A stretch of DNA of 64,000 bases from Litomosoides sigmodontis (taxonomy: Eukaryota > Nematoda > Chromadorea > Rhabditida > Onchocercidae), in contig OY718804.1 of assembly GCA_963070105.1 (NCBI GenBank), positions 8,477,817 through 8,541,816 on the forward strand, written 5' to 3'. Numbering within the stretch: the stretch's first letter is position 1; each line of letters starts with the position of its first letter. A program made the position numbers and the translations under genes. Shown here in pieces: positions 41,204-59,458 of the stretch. The notes beneath the pieces were generated by a model. That model worked only from the letters and a program-made list of their open reading frames with translations, had not been told where the DNA came from and did not search any database.

Positions 41204-41431
41204 ATTGTTGATGTGAGGGATAAATATTGAATTACTTGTAAAGGCACTTACAACTTATATACATACAAATTTGTATATGCTGCGCATTCGTCGCTTATTG
41301 CGTGTAAAAGAGGACATTTGACAGTCTGAATTTACTATTCATTCGAGATTTAATGAGCCATCGGTGATTATATACATGCTGGGTTATGTTCCTTCCCATA
41401 GTCTTTTTCTTCAACAAACATGTTTTTTAGA
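41204..41431 (+). other. Short p44-NOP14 intercistronic region
   Basis: 228 bp between a stop and the next start on the same strand. I see no exact AATAAA. It ends in TGTTTTTTAG followed by a single A and the NOP14 ATG. The spacing and acceptor fit an operon with trans-splicing, an inference that needs transcript data. Confidence 0.5.
41421..41430 (+). promoter_or_regulatory. Probable spliced-leader acceptor of NOP14
   Basis: TGTTTTTTAG, one base before the ATG at 41432. The frame can be read back to another ATG at 41420, but that start would lie inside the acceptor and adds only MFFR, so 41432 is preferred. Confidence 0.6.
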
Positions 41432-46781
<5,350 letters not shown>

Positions 46782-48972
46782 ACAATGGATGAACACAATC
46801 AATAATTAAGAATTTATGAGCCGATTCTCGTGGTCGTTGAAGTATTAGGTGTTGTGATGGCTGTTATTTTTTATTTACAATTTAGTTGAATCCTTTTAAA
46901 GATTCCTTTACGTCGTGCTAGATGTTGTTAAAGGAAATTGATTGTTAATCAAACGAGAACCGAGAAAATTATAAGTGGAGTTGTGTTGTACTAGTTAGTA
47001 CTAACTAGCTAGAATAATTTTGGTTAACTAGTAATATTTTTTAGATGTATCTATAGCAAAAATATTCATTTGTCCCTTTTCGTATAAGCACATATTTCAT
47101 ATGCTTTTCCAAAAATACATATACTTTTCTTGTAGACAGGAATTTTTTATTAGAATTTTATTAGAAAGGTTTTATTGTAAGGAATACATCGATTCTGAGA
47201 AACAGTTGGAATTTTTAAGCCTTTGAAAATAGTGACTTTTAAGCAAACCAACAAGCTGTTATTTATAATAAAAGAACGAACAATCTCCAAAACTGTGAAA
47301 ATCGATCGCAAAAGCCATTTGTTGGTTATTCTGAACATCATTGTTTTCGGTGTAATATTTAACGACAATGCGAAAAACGTTTGATGTTTGCTACTTTTTT
47401 TACGTTTGATGCACATCATTATTTCGTTTACTTTTAATTATTCTGGGAACTAAATAAATGATGAATCTCTCTAAAAGTATGTATTATACCATTCGATTAT
47501 TTAAAATAAAATGATGAAAACGTACGCTTTGCACGTCTTTACATCTTCTCAAATTATTCTCTAAATTGCAATCACTGATATTTTTTCTTCCTTTCTGATT
47601 CGGTCAGATCTAATGTGGTTGCTTCCCAAACAGTTCCAAAATTTGGATATAAAATTGCTTGTAAATTTTATTGACAACATCAGTGCAACTTTGTTTAAGC
47701 TGTTTCAATCAACTTTCAAGTCATGTATCCTAGAACTTATCTGAAATTTTCGTTTCTTCCATAACAATATCTGATAAAAATATCAAACCACTGACTGATT
47801 CTAGTCGTGCTATATTTTTCTATCCAATTTTTCGATATTGAAATAAGCTGAAAAAACATCATTACGAAAGTATAAACCATACGATTCTAAATAATTTAGA
47901 AAGATTGCTCTAACTTACATATCTGGCAAGGATTGTTGGTACAATATTTATGAGAACAACAATTCTCATCGATGGGTGGACGATCAGTTCACAATTTCCA
48001 AATTCTCCTACAAAAATTGAACAGTTTCAGTACTCAAATTTCGATTTCCTCTTCAGTTTTCATAATGCATTATTGCCAATGTTTTAATGCTAAAATTTTC
48101 AATTCAGAATCATCAAGGCGAAAGATTACTTAAATTCCTACGTGTGTCCATTGCAGGCAGGAATGTATGATATAAAATAAAATGTTACGAACATAAAAGT
48201 GATGTATATAAGAAATGAAGCATTGAAGCATCTAATTGCAAGTGTAATTACAAATGGTATATTTATAGTAATTGCGATTGCGGGAAACAATAAGTAAAAT
48301 AAAAAAATGGAAATTAAGTAAATAATATTTTGAATTATAAAAAATAACTGAGCTTTTTCGAATGAGCAATTTTATATTCATTTTTTTGAAAAAAAAAATC
48401 ATAAAATTGTTATAATGTGTAGGCGTAGTGCTGTATGGTACGACGCACTTAATTAATTTGTTTTGGATTGGACAGATTGTGAGTAAGAGAAGAAGGAAAA
48501 TTAATTAAAATTTAGGTTGAAAGTATATCACTTGAAACAATTTTTGGTCTATAATAATATCATTCATTCTCGGCACACTTCTAAAACGCGGTAGAAAAGA
48601 TGAATGAAACGGAAGAGAAATTTTTTTGAAGTTTGCAAGATCAAGAAAGAATGATTCATTAAATTAACAATACTACTACATTTCTTCTGAAATAATATTG
48701 AGTTTTAGTCTAATTTTATTCCAAAAAGATCCACCAAAACTGTTTTCAATGATTCTCCTCATTTTTAAGCAAACAAAATCATACTTACTTATATTAGTAT
48801 TTCTACTTGTTGTTATTTACTTCATTATTGTTATTCTTTTTTCAGAGGCATTTTCAAAAAGAAATTAGTTTCTTAAAGACATTTTCAAAAGCTGCCCTAT
48901 CCGTTCGTTCACCTCTCCTTTCGCGTTGTTTCATTTTCACAGAAATGAAATTTTCAGTGAATATATATATAT
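46782..48972. other. Intergenic region, NOP14 to acid phosphatase
   Basis: 2.19 kb of AT-rich sequence. I see no coding exon. A strong acceptor (TTTTTTTCAG at about 48836-48845) lies about 125 bp before the phosphatase start and may be its leader-splice or 5' UTR acceptor. The minus frame at 47150-47419 has no features of a gene. Confidence 0.5.
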
Positions 48973-51900
48973 ATGAAATGCTTGTTTGCTTCGATAATTT
49001 ATTCCATACTGATTATCGCTATCGGTAAACAATCAATAACTGATAAGGATGGGATAATTGCTGATGCTAAGGCAAATTTAGCAACACTCATTCATGTTCA
49101 TGCTGTTAGTCCTATTTTACACTCTCAACAATAATTTCCCTAAAATTATCATTTTAATCGCTATATACTTTAAACACATCCATTAATTGTTTTCTTGAAA
49201 GAAGCAAACGAATAACACAATAAAAATGTAAAAATTAAAATTTTTTTTTTGCTTTAATTTAAATCCGTTTGTTGTGAAGGAAATGTTCATGTTGTGGGAG
49301 TACGTGGAAAAGGATGAACATTGCATTGTATCTTTGATCATCGTTTCAATATAGATGTGGCGACACGGTGATCGTACACCAATAATTTTACTGCCAAATG
49401 ATGAAGCTAATAATGAGCGATCGTGGGAGATTGGCTTAGGTGAACTGACCACCGATGGTATCTGGCAAGCATATCGACTTGGCAAGTTTCTTCGGCAACG
49501 ATATGATGGATTTTTGAGTGGAACTTTTAAAACTTCCGAGGTTTCGGATGAATTTTGTAAATTTTCAACAAATTTTAGCAGTTTTTTCCACTTAGTTCTT
49601 TTTAGTTAAAATAGGCAATTTCGACTTAACGCTCATTTCGATCACGTCATTTTCCGTTCGAGAACAACAAGAATCAGATGCATAGCAAATTTCATCGTAG
49701 TTTTGCCTATGAAAAAATAAGATAGAAGTATCGTGGGCATGCAAACTTTTGATTTTTGAATTATGACGGAGATAATTTGAGATTTATTTTTAAAATAAAT
49801 TTGATCGCATCAAAGAACAAAAAAATTTCTTTTATTGATTTGCTTTTTGAGTGAAAAATTACTGCGTAAAAAAATTGTATGCGTGAAAACCGTTGATTAA
49901 TTACTTGTAAGTTTTTTAAAACGCTTAATGAAACTTTTAGATTTATGTAAGAAGTACAGATATCAATCGCACGTTGATGACGGCCAGTGCCGTCCTTCAA
50001 GGCTTATATCCGCGAATATATCACAATGATAAGTTATCAGTATGGCATCCGATACCAATACATACAGTGCAGGCTGACAAAGACAAAGTTGAACGCATTT
50101 TCCTTTAAATTATTAATTCCTTAAAGAGTCTTTTTAACTGATAATTAATGAATGCAAAATAAAACTGCAAATTTCAATGAATTTAATTGTTTTTGTTGTG
50201 ACTGCTGCGGTAGCAGGTTTTTCCGCTCAGCTGACGTTGGTCAAGTTTAACATTAAAGCAATTTTGCTCTCAGCAATTACTCCAACGCGACTGTGCGAAG
50301 GGAAAAGATGAGTTAAGAGGAGTGCTGAAGACAAAAGTGGTGCAGGATATGTTAAAGTTGAATAAGAAATTTTTGCAATATGTCGGTAAACATGCAAATG
50401 CGGAGGGCGGCTCTCTGGACTTTGAGAATATTTGGCTTGTGTATGATACACTTAAAGTTATTGTAAGTTGTCGCTTATCAAAAACTCAAGTTAGCTCAAT
50501 AGATTGAAGTAAACATAACTTGGCTGCTAATCATGTACTGGCAACTAAGAAACATGCAAAGTATTTTTGATTAAAATTACTTTAAAAAATTCACAAATAA
50601 ATGAATTAAGTTATTTCTCCTATGCTACTACTTCACCTTTAAGACTTATCATGAAGAAAAGCATCGCTTTCCAAAATGGGTTAATGAGACGGTATGGAAT
50701 AAAATTTCGGAACTGTATAATTTATTGGGCCAATATCAGTATAGCACCGATTTGTTGAAGAGACTTCAAGGAGGTTAATTTTTAATTTATTTCTTTCGCT
50801 ACAATAAAAAAAAAATTGAAGTGATCTTGATAATTTTAGGTGAATTGTGGAGGGAAATTTTTGTACGACTAAAAACCTTGATGAAAGAACATTCCGTGTG
50901 GAAGCAAAAGATGTATGCGTATTCGGCGGTACGTTTTAAACTTTTTAAAATCTATCAAATGTGCTAAATTCAATTTTGATGCTAAAAATTACATTTTGCT
51001 AGGAACTCTCTCTTTTGGCACAATTATATTATTTGTTATCAAATAATTTTTTTGCTTTTTATTTTATTAAGTAAGGATAATTATTGTTGAAGCAAAAATA
51101 TTATGATACATTTGAGCACGATGATACATTGGCAGTGCTGTTAAGTATGTTTGGTGTGAAAGTTACTACTTATCCACCATATACAACTCTTGTACTACTT
51201 GAAACGCATTGGATTAACAATCAGTTCGTCCTTCAGGTATGTGTTTTAATTTTGTATTAAATTAGAAAATTATCTTTTTCAAAAATTTTCTCTCCTCCTC
51301 TTCAGACTATAAGTGACTATCAATCAGTTCAATCGCTCTATCAATGCTATATCGCTGATAACATTGCTATCAGTTAAAGTACCTTACGTTATTATTTGTC
51401 ACAGTTACAGATGCATTATCGTTATATATTAGGAAATTCATGCACTTCTAATTACTACTACCTACGTTACTTCTATTCCTATCCTATTAAAGTGTAAAAA
51501 TGACGCAAGCATATGCAGCTATGGCGTAATTAGAAGCGTGTAAATTAATCGATACATAGTATTTACTAAGTATTAGAAAATTTCTAAATCAAATTTTACA
51601 CAATTTACAATCGTTGCTTCACAAATAGGTTCCTAAATGAAGGTTTAAATTAAAGTTAAACATGCAGTATTAAGTTATCATTTATCTCACCTTTTACTAA
51701 TTTCAGCTTTACTACAAAAATGTTACCGATTCCAATGAAATTTATCAATTTCCAATTACCTACTGCAATGACATCTGTACGATTGAGAAGTTGGAAAGTG
51801 CAACAAGCAACTTTATTCCATTCAATTGGGAAATGGAGTGTGATCCGTTCGCTTTATACAGGAAAATGAGTAAGACACTTAATATTTCTAATTTAACACA

Positions 51901-52505
51901 ATCACAAAAAAAAGATAAAGTGCCTAAAACATTTGATAAATTGAATAAACAATTTTATTAAATAGTTTTTTTTGCTTGTTAGCACAATAATTTCAGATTT
52001 CCATGAAATGTGGTCCTATCACAGTGATAGGCCAATACACGCACAGTATTGAGTATTCATGTGTGCTTAAGTCTACTTTTATACGTACGTGAATACAACG
52101 TGTGCTAACATATGATCTCTTTAAAACAATCCTAATTAATTGCTTAAGGGAACATTTCAGTAAGCTAAGAAATACGTAATTAGTTGAGGAAAGGAGTTCT
52201 ATTTTCTTAAAAAAATATGAAATATAAGAGTTGTTTCAAGTATAAGAAAAATCTTATCAATGCCAGCATTTGATCCAGTTAACGGTTTTAAAACGTCAAT
52301 TTTTAATTTCATGGTGCTTAGGGATAAAAAAATTTCCACTGTAATTCGTATTTCAGGTACTGCTATATTATTTGTATCAATGGTTGGCACTGCGCTATCT
52401 ATTTCTTGCAAAATTTTAAAATCACATTTGGTAAAACGAAAGGTGTACAGCGACCGAACGATTCTCCCATGTGATGCTGATATGACGCTTTTAAGAGATC
52501 AATGA
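48973..52505 (+). CDS. Membrane-anchored histidine acid phosphatase
   Basis: Histidine-phosphatase-superfamily ectoenzyme, 434 aa. Exons: 48973-49104, 49355-49540, 49941-50087, 50274-50462, 50644-50773, 50840-50928, 51117-51236, 51707-51869, 52357-52505, all in phase. A hydrophobic N-terminal signal peptide (CLFASIIYSILIIAIG) precedes the catalytic motif WRHGDRTP, where the His forms the phospho-enzyme. The distal proton donor is in YSAHDDTLAVLLSMFG. YVRSTDINRTLMTASAVLQGLYP and EKHRFPKWVN are typical of the prostatic/lysosomal acid phosphatase branch. After the luminal domain, the last exon encodes a transmembrane helix (AILFVSMVGTALSI) and a short basic tail, so the protein is type I and its active site should face outward or into the lumen. 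The exon at 51117 uses a GAG acceptor, needed to keep YSAHDD contiguous. The start ATG sits at the end of a short (AT)n run. An AATAAA lies at 52731. Confidence 0.95.
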
Positions 52506-53360
52506 TTCCACAAAAGGTTACCAAAATTTACTCAACCCTTTATTTAACCTTCTAGTGCTTTCCAAGTTGACTGACAAACGCTGCTTTAATTCCAGTGTTT
52601 CTACAAAATATATACATTATCAGAGATGTGATGGCAAAATCATAAACTGCAATTAAATATGCATTTTGTGAATTGCTTTAGAATTGGATTTTCCGAACAA
52701 CATGAAAATTAAACTTTATTCAAAAAATAAAATAAAAAAAGACAATTTTTAGTCAAATTTTTTGTGCATTCTACTGATTAACGATATGATTGGATGATAA
52801 CTATCAACGGAACTCTTCAAATTTCAACTTCTGCCTGATAAGTTTATTTTCCGTTTTGCATTTGTAAAGTAGATTGCTCCCATAAAAGTGATGCGATTTT
52901 AACAGTTAATAACACATGCCTTATGGTAAATAAAGAAAACATTATAAAACTCTGAACAAATTATACAGAACATGCCTGAAGAGCATTAATTTTAAACAAA
53001 AATGGCAATTTGGCTCGCAGTTTTAATCGACACTTGAATAAATCACCTTGACTTTATTTATATTAAAACAACAATAACTGATTAATTTGGAATACCATTT
53101 CTATTGACCAGCGTTAAGGTTAAAACTGAAGATGCCAATGGCGGCATAAGATTAATTGAGAATATGTATAGGAACACCAAGTACACTGTCAACAATTAAT
53201 CTCAATCTAATTAAGAAGGAAAGATGTCCTAACGATAAAATATTCTCATTTAATATTCCAAAAATTCCTATTTAGCTTGTAAGACTAATTGCAACGCTTT
53301 TCAGCTTCATTATTTGTTATTGATATTCATATTGCCTTTTTCTAATATTTTAATTAATTT
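52506..53360. other. Convergent intergenic region (acid phosphatase / kanadaptin)
   Basis: About 850 bp, AT-rich, presumably both 3' UTRs; AATAAA at 52731-52736 on the plus strand. No exon seen. Confidence 0.55.
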
Positions 53361-56300
53361 CTAATATTTTCCAGCAAATTTTTCATTAAGTGCATTTGTA
53401 CCATCGCCTTTTTGGTTTTCTGGTGGCATCCACATGATATAATTTTCATCTCTGTCAGCAATTCCTTCGCCATAATCGCTGTTCTGCAATGAATCATGTC
53501 ATTTGCGACAGATTTGGAGCTACATATTTAAATATTTATCATGAGCATACTACGAATACGTAGATACACTACATTATCGCTGCAGATTACCGATACTAAC
53601 AAGAGGAATCAGGAACAGTTTAATAAGAGAGAAGGGGACTAAATTTCGAGTATAAAGTTTTAGACATAGAAAAAGCACATCCGATGTTTTTTTTGCAACA
53701 TAGTACAACGGAATTCACATATCCTAAACTACTTAATCAATAATATAGGACCTTTTGTTGTTTTAATGATGGTACATTACGGGTTCTGACACGTTTTCGT
53801 TTCAAAGGTCTGTCATCTTTCGTTATAGATGCTTGCATATCATCCGAAACACTGTGTTGTACATGCTTCGACACTTCCTGCGCATTGCGTAAAGGAGAAC
53901 TCGACGTTTCATTTTTATTGGTTTCTTCAATCACCGATAATTCCTCCGAGGATACCATTGCTGACGTTGTTGGTGTATTAAATTCCTTAAAATTAAGACT
54001 CCTTGGCTGTTTAAAAAACAATGAAATTCCAAAAAAAAATTTCCCAAAACAGAAGAAGCCTTTCAAAAGGCTAACATAAAACAATCAATCAATCATTCAT
54101 CTAGACAAACCTTTCCGTCAGCAGCAACGGCTTTCTTTATAAAATGAGTGGCAGATAAAGTATTGTCAGAACCACTAAATGATTTTTCATCATTTTCAAC
54201 TTCCGCTATGAAAGGCGTGTCGGCGATTTCTTTAATAAATGTATCTGATGGTAATTCCATTCCTAATGGCTCATTTCGTTCTTTCTCTTCCGGAACTGAT
54301 TTTTTGGCTTGTCGAATTTTCATCAATTTCTTCATCGTCGCTGTCGACAAAGAACCCGTAGTACGTTTGCCATCCTATGAATTTAATCTTGATTTCCAAA
54401 AACCACATAATAATTTCTTGAAATTCGACAGCATTACTTACCTTGAACAGCAAAAGTCATCAACTGCGTAAAATCTGAAGTCGAAAAACAAATCGCTACC
54501 TGATTTGTTGATGTTTTCAGAGTCGGCAGCTCTACTGGTCTGGCTATTTTGGCCAATTTTTCGAGTCGTTCTCGTTCATGTTTCAAAGCTACCAGACGAA
54601 GTCTCAAGACGGATTTTTCCATCTTCACCTGTAAGTAAAAATATTTCTATCGAATTCCTATGTATACGATGAAATTTAATGGAGACCCTTATGCAGCTTA
54701 AAAGCACACTATGAATTATGTATTTTATGACGACGAAGAAAGATAACCTAGATCTACTCCACTGAAATATTTACGTGACAACCTGAAGTAAGCAATAGTT
54801 TTGGAATTTAGCTAAAAATTTCATAGAAAACTTAATGAACTATACACGAAATTAAACTTACAGCTACGCTATCTTTCTCGTTGCTAAAATATCCCAGCTG
54901 TTTGCAAAATTTATCGAGATCATCATCGTCATCCTTTCCATCGTCTTCTTTTTTCTTTTTTCCTTCAGAAATTGCTGCTAACTGAGCCTCTACCTCGCAT
55001 AATTCTTTACTTGTTGAAGCAATCTTTTTCATCAAAGTCTCGAAAGTTTCTACTTCCACTGCCACTTTACCTTTCGCTTCCTAACATTTGCATAGTCGAA
55101 TATTTTTGTTTCAAAGAGGGGCACAGAAAATATTTAAGATATTTAAGAGAATATTTAAGAGGGCCGCAGACGTAAATTTCCTGTTTTTTCATAAAAATGC
55201 AAATACTGAAATAAAATATCGAAATATAACTAACTAAAGCTCGCTGCCGTCGCTTTTCACGACTTTTCTCAATTTGACCTGTACGGTCAAAATATGTGTC
55301 TTCATCGGAGTCATAATAATCATTCTCCATTAGATTTTTTGCCCTCCTCCTGGCTTCATTCGACCGGAACAGAAGATTATGCATATCTGTTGTAAATAAA
55401 CATAAAGAGATTTTTTTTTAATTCTAAAGGATTGAAAAAAGGCATGAAAGGTAATGTATGCTCCAGACAAAAAATATTTATTTTCCAGATCCAAACTTTC
55501 AGAATACCGAGGGTTTTGCAAGCGTTGAAGGCACAGAGGATCTGAGCTTCTTTTTTGCTTCCACTGCAAATCGCTGATGCCGATAGTGACTGACCAGCTG
55601 CAGTATCGACAGGTAATCTGAACAACAAATGTTAAGAACTTCTCAAAATGAAGAAACCAGTCATTTGTACAGTTTATCACATTAAAAGTGAAGTGATTAT
55701 AGGCTTACTCAATAGAACATGTCCACTTGTGGTTTGGCCCTGCTCCTGTTTCTTCATACGTAAATTCCATATCAAAGCCTTCCTTTTCAAAAAATCGTGA
55801 TAATACTTTCAGTGGATCATCGCGATACTTTTCTTCACGATTTCGGATATCATCTCCTTCACGTGCCTGAGCATATGCTAATTCTTCGTCATAATCTGAA
55901 ACGACATAACTTAAAGATTGACGGCATAGCAACAACATTGATTTCCAAGATCTTACTTAAGTGCTTTCCTTAAAAATCCAGCCACATTCCAACAATTCAT
56001 TTATTTGAAATGCAAAGATAACTTCTGTGCTGTGTTTTTTTTGGATGCAATTTGATTTATATTTCTCCTACATAAATGCATCAAAAATTATGAGAATCTC
56101 CGACATTTTGGGAAAAAAAAAACAGCGAACCCATTCCCCACATAATGCCATCACTCTCTTTTTCGTTTTTTGATGCCTCCTCTTTCTCTCTTTGTATTTT
56201 ATCATAAAGTTTCTTCTGCTCAATCAGTCGCCTCATTTCTGTTGGAGAATATTCCCATTCCTCCTCAGTATCCGAGTTCGGGCCAAACAAAGTCATAATT

Positions 56301-57538
56301 CTGCTACTACCTTAAAAAAAAAACTTCCCCTGGAATAAAAGCAAAAGTTGAACTTCCACATCAAACATGTCAAATCTATCAAATAAAGCTGAGTTGTCAA
56401 GTAACGGAAAATAAAACCGATTATCTTTAATTTATACTTCACTTTCTTAGGGTTGAGCAAGCTTCAATTAATTGGATATCTCATCAGTTCCACAGGATAC
56501 AAAACAAATTATACCTCCAAACTGCATAATGTGTCCGACGCGTATTCGGATGAACTGTTTCGATGGAATCTTCTTTTTATTTAGTCTTGTACCATGCGTG
56601 CTACCCAAATCATAAATATGCCATCCCTTACCAGTTCGATTCATTAAATCATCTCCATATTGAAGTATGCAATGATGCCTATGAATTGTCAAATAAAAAG
56701 TTAAAATGCAAACTTGGATTTTTACTTTTTACAATTAGCGCTTTGAAAAAAGAGAGGCAATTTCAAATATCGAAGATAAAAAAAAGAAAGTTGAATAATG
56801 TTGAAAAACATAAAGGTGCCTTTCAAATATCAGAAAAACCAAAGCTTCTTGACAGCACCATCTGATGAATGCATAAATCAAGCGGCTTTGCTAAGTCTAC
56901 TGAGTGAAACACATTTCGAGGAAAATACCGTGAAATAGTCGGATGTTCCAACTGTATATCACACGATGGTAACCGACCGATGACTACAAAAGTTCCAGCT
57001 TTCCGTGTCCCGAAATCCACTCTGTCAATCACGGTACCATTTTTGATAACTTCAAAGCCGTAATGAACGTCATTCGATGGTTCAACGGCAAACGGTGGTG
57101 GGACATATTCCAAATTAGGCTGAGCTATGGATATCACCGGTGCAGTGACGTCTGAAGCTGTATCCTAAACAAACAAAAAAAGTCGGAGATGCATTTACTT
57201 GTTATAAGTCCAAAAATAAGCTTAAGCTAGGAACTGTTGGCTACGCAGTACGTGTATCGCATGTGGAATATCGAAATATTTTATATATTTCGTTAAGACG
57301 CATAGCAAAATCACCCAAATCAGAAATGAATTTTGTTTGAAGATGGACAGAATACTTTTCTAAATTATTTTAGCAAAGTGTAAGGTACATACTACCATTG
57401 CAGGAGCACAGTTTACAAGGGCATGTATGGGTCTCCACATTTTTTTGGTCATATCAATTAGAACATAACTAATGATAGAATGATTACCCTCGCGCCGTCT
57501 TCCTTTGACAACGGAGCTTTAAACTCACTCGTTTCCAT
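53361..57538 (-). CDS. SLC4A1AP: Kanadaptin (SLC4A1AP), FHA-domain nuclear protein
   Basis: Homologue of the FHA-domain protein kanadaptin, 689 aa; mostly nuclear in animals, with poorly defined function. Exons (minus order): 57488-57538, 56929-57164, 56515-56678, 56131-56310, 55709-55895, 55508-55617, 55235-55386, 54862-55080, 54500-54628, 54111-54374, 53752-54006, 53361-53483; phases agree. The FHA domain is split over exons 2-3: VIGRLPSCDIQLEHPTISR and IYDLGSTHGTRLNKKKIP. Further conserved blocks are MTLFGPNSDTEEEWEYSP, GIMWGMG, a double-stranded-RNA-binding-like region (SGSKKEAQILCAFNACKTL), DYYDSDEDTYFDRTGQIEK, and the extreme C-terminus YIMWMPPENQKGDGTNALNEK. A TTTCAG 14 nt before the ATG is a probable leader-splice site. 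The donor after exon 9 (GTAGCG) is weak; a stronger GTAAGT 58 nt downstream would switch exon 10 to another frame and truncate the protein. Confidence 0.93.
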
Positions 57539-57947
57539 TTCCAGTTAGACTCCTGAAATGTTGACTTTTTTTTATTACAATTCCTTATTTCTTTATATCA
57601 ATTGAATTCAATTCAAAAAATCCTATATCATCCTAAGAATTAATGCTTTGAAATTTCAAAACAAAGAATAACATCAACGACCACCCAACAGATTGCTCCA
57701 TTAACGCCAGAAGAGCTAAATTCGACAAAGTAATGAAATCAAAAAATTGGAATTTTAACGACACAATTTACGGCCCATAATTATTTTACTAGCTTCTTCC
57801 TAATTCTGTTCAATTAACCGTTGTATGCGCTACGTGTTACTCAACCAGGATACTCGTTATGTGATGTTGCAATAATATAACACTTTTTAGGCCGATATTA
57901 TTTGCAAAATTCATTTATCACCAATCCGACCTGTACGTTAGAGCATT
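57539..57947. promoter_or_regulatory. Divergent promoter region, kanadaptin / FAM136A
   Basis: 409 bp between two divergent start codons; it must contain the 5' ends of both genes. Acceptor-like sites lie close to both ATGs (minus strand TTTCAG at 57553-57558; plus strand GTACGTTAG ending 57941). No core promoter motif is recognised with confidence. Confidence 0.5.
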
Positions 57948-59458
57948 ATGAATTTACCGGAAAAACGTATGAAAGAAGCAGTGGAAGCGTTAATTGATGA
58001 CATCGATCAAAGGTAATGAAATATATGCATTATTATTATTTTCATACATTCCGTAAAATTATTGACGCTTTCATTCATCTGGCAAACATCTCCATTAATT
58101 AGAATTAATGAAATTAACCAGCATCTCTACATGTATGATGAAATACTGAAAAGCGTACGAGAACTTATAAGTCTATGTGTTTGATGGAATATCTACGCAT
58201 TCATAACGAAAGAAAACGTTAGACTTCTGAGAGACTTTCGTTAGACTTCAGCACGAAATGTACATTTATATTACACATATATTGAGGCTTTTTTTTTACT
58301 TGATTCAGGGACGAATATTTTTTTATGAAGGGAGTTTGAATTCCCGAGCAGATCTCGTTTCATTTGAAGATAGAAAAACTTCTCATACTTGTTTGACAGG
58401 CGTCAAAAACATGGAATTCCATATTATTCATTGATCTAAGATTAACTGAAATCTGAGCTCTTTCGTGTTTCCTTTGAGATCAATACAAGTTGTTCTTATT
58501 TGTTTGCACATTGATTATCAGTGACAGAACGATTTATTAGTTATTTTTTTTGTAGTGATTTTGAAATTTGGGGATTTAAGTTTAAAAGAAAGTTTTTGCT
58601 TCAGTTATTTGAGAGGAATACATAAGAAAATGTTCGTTTGCTCATCAGACTGCTATGATCGAAGTACGAATCGGGATATTGTGGAGACTTGTGTTGAAGG
58701 TTGCAATAAACCTGTCAAAAATGCAACTAGTATTTTACAAAAAGAACTGGACGATTTACAGGTGATAGTACTAAGTTATATTATTCGGCAAAATCAATAC
58801 GGCTTTATGTAAAGAGAATTTATTGAATTTGATGCATGAATATTAGAAGTTCCAACGATATTATAAGAAAAGAACGGAAATTAGAAGAAAAAAAATTATT
58901 TGCAACAAAAGCCTTCGAGATAGATTGAGTAGGACTTAGCAATTTTTTGCAACAATAAGCTCTGATTAGTCTTTAAAAAAGCGAAGTGTTTGAAGTGAAG
59001 AAAAAAGCGAAAAAGCGAAGTGACGTTTTTGATTTTGCTAATGCAGGATTATTAGATAAAAAAGATATTTTAAGGCACAGTTGAATCGTTGTGGAATGAC
59101 ATGTTTCGATAAAGCGACGCAAAAATTTGGTCCAGATCCTGGAAAGTACACAGAAATCCAAAGCAAGGAATTTGATAAACAGCTTTTAAAGTAACCAATT
59201 TGTGTTTTCCTCTCATCCAACACAATTATCCAAATATTTTTCTGATTCTTTGACCAAATTTTTTTTTCAAAATCGTTTTTTCTTGCAAATTTTAGATTTT
59301 TTGATCATCAAATTTCCGACTTTTCCTTCAGAAATAATTTTGCGAAACATTAAAATGCCTATTCCAGTTGTGCGTGTTCCTGTGTCGACGACCACATCAA
59401 ACTGCTGCCGAACATTCGAAAACGATTAATTAGTTCCTACCAAAGATTTTTGAAATGA
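57948..59458 (+). CDS. FAM136A: FAM136A-like mitochondrial CX3C protein
   Basis: 140-aa protein (human FAM136A is 138 aa). Exons: 57948-58012, 58605-58761, 59081-59190, 59368-59458, in phase. The N-terminus MKEAVEALIDDID resembles the family. Four CX3C motifs follow in the expected order: CSSDC, CVEGC, CGMTC and CACSC; the last is followed by VDDHIKLLPNIRKRL, the typical C-terminal block. Paired CX3C motifs are the hallmark of proteins imported and oxidised in the mitochondrial intermembrane space. The last exon is recognised only in the frame entered at 59368 (TTCCAG); another open frame with an ATG at 59202 covers the same region but is a shadow. I prefer the acceptor at 58601-58604 over GAG at 58611-58613. 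Confidence 0.87.

Noticed and set aside
47150..47419. Minus-strand 89-codon ORF in the NOP14-phosphatase gap
   Set aside because: No motif, no splice partners, composition like surrounding intergenic DNA.
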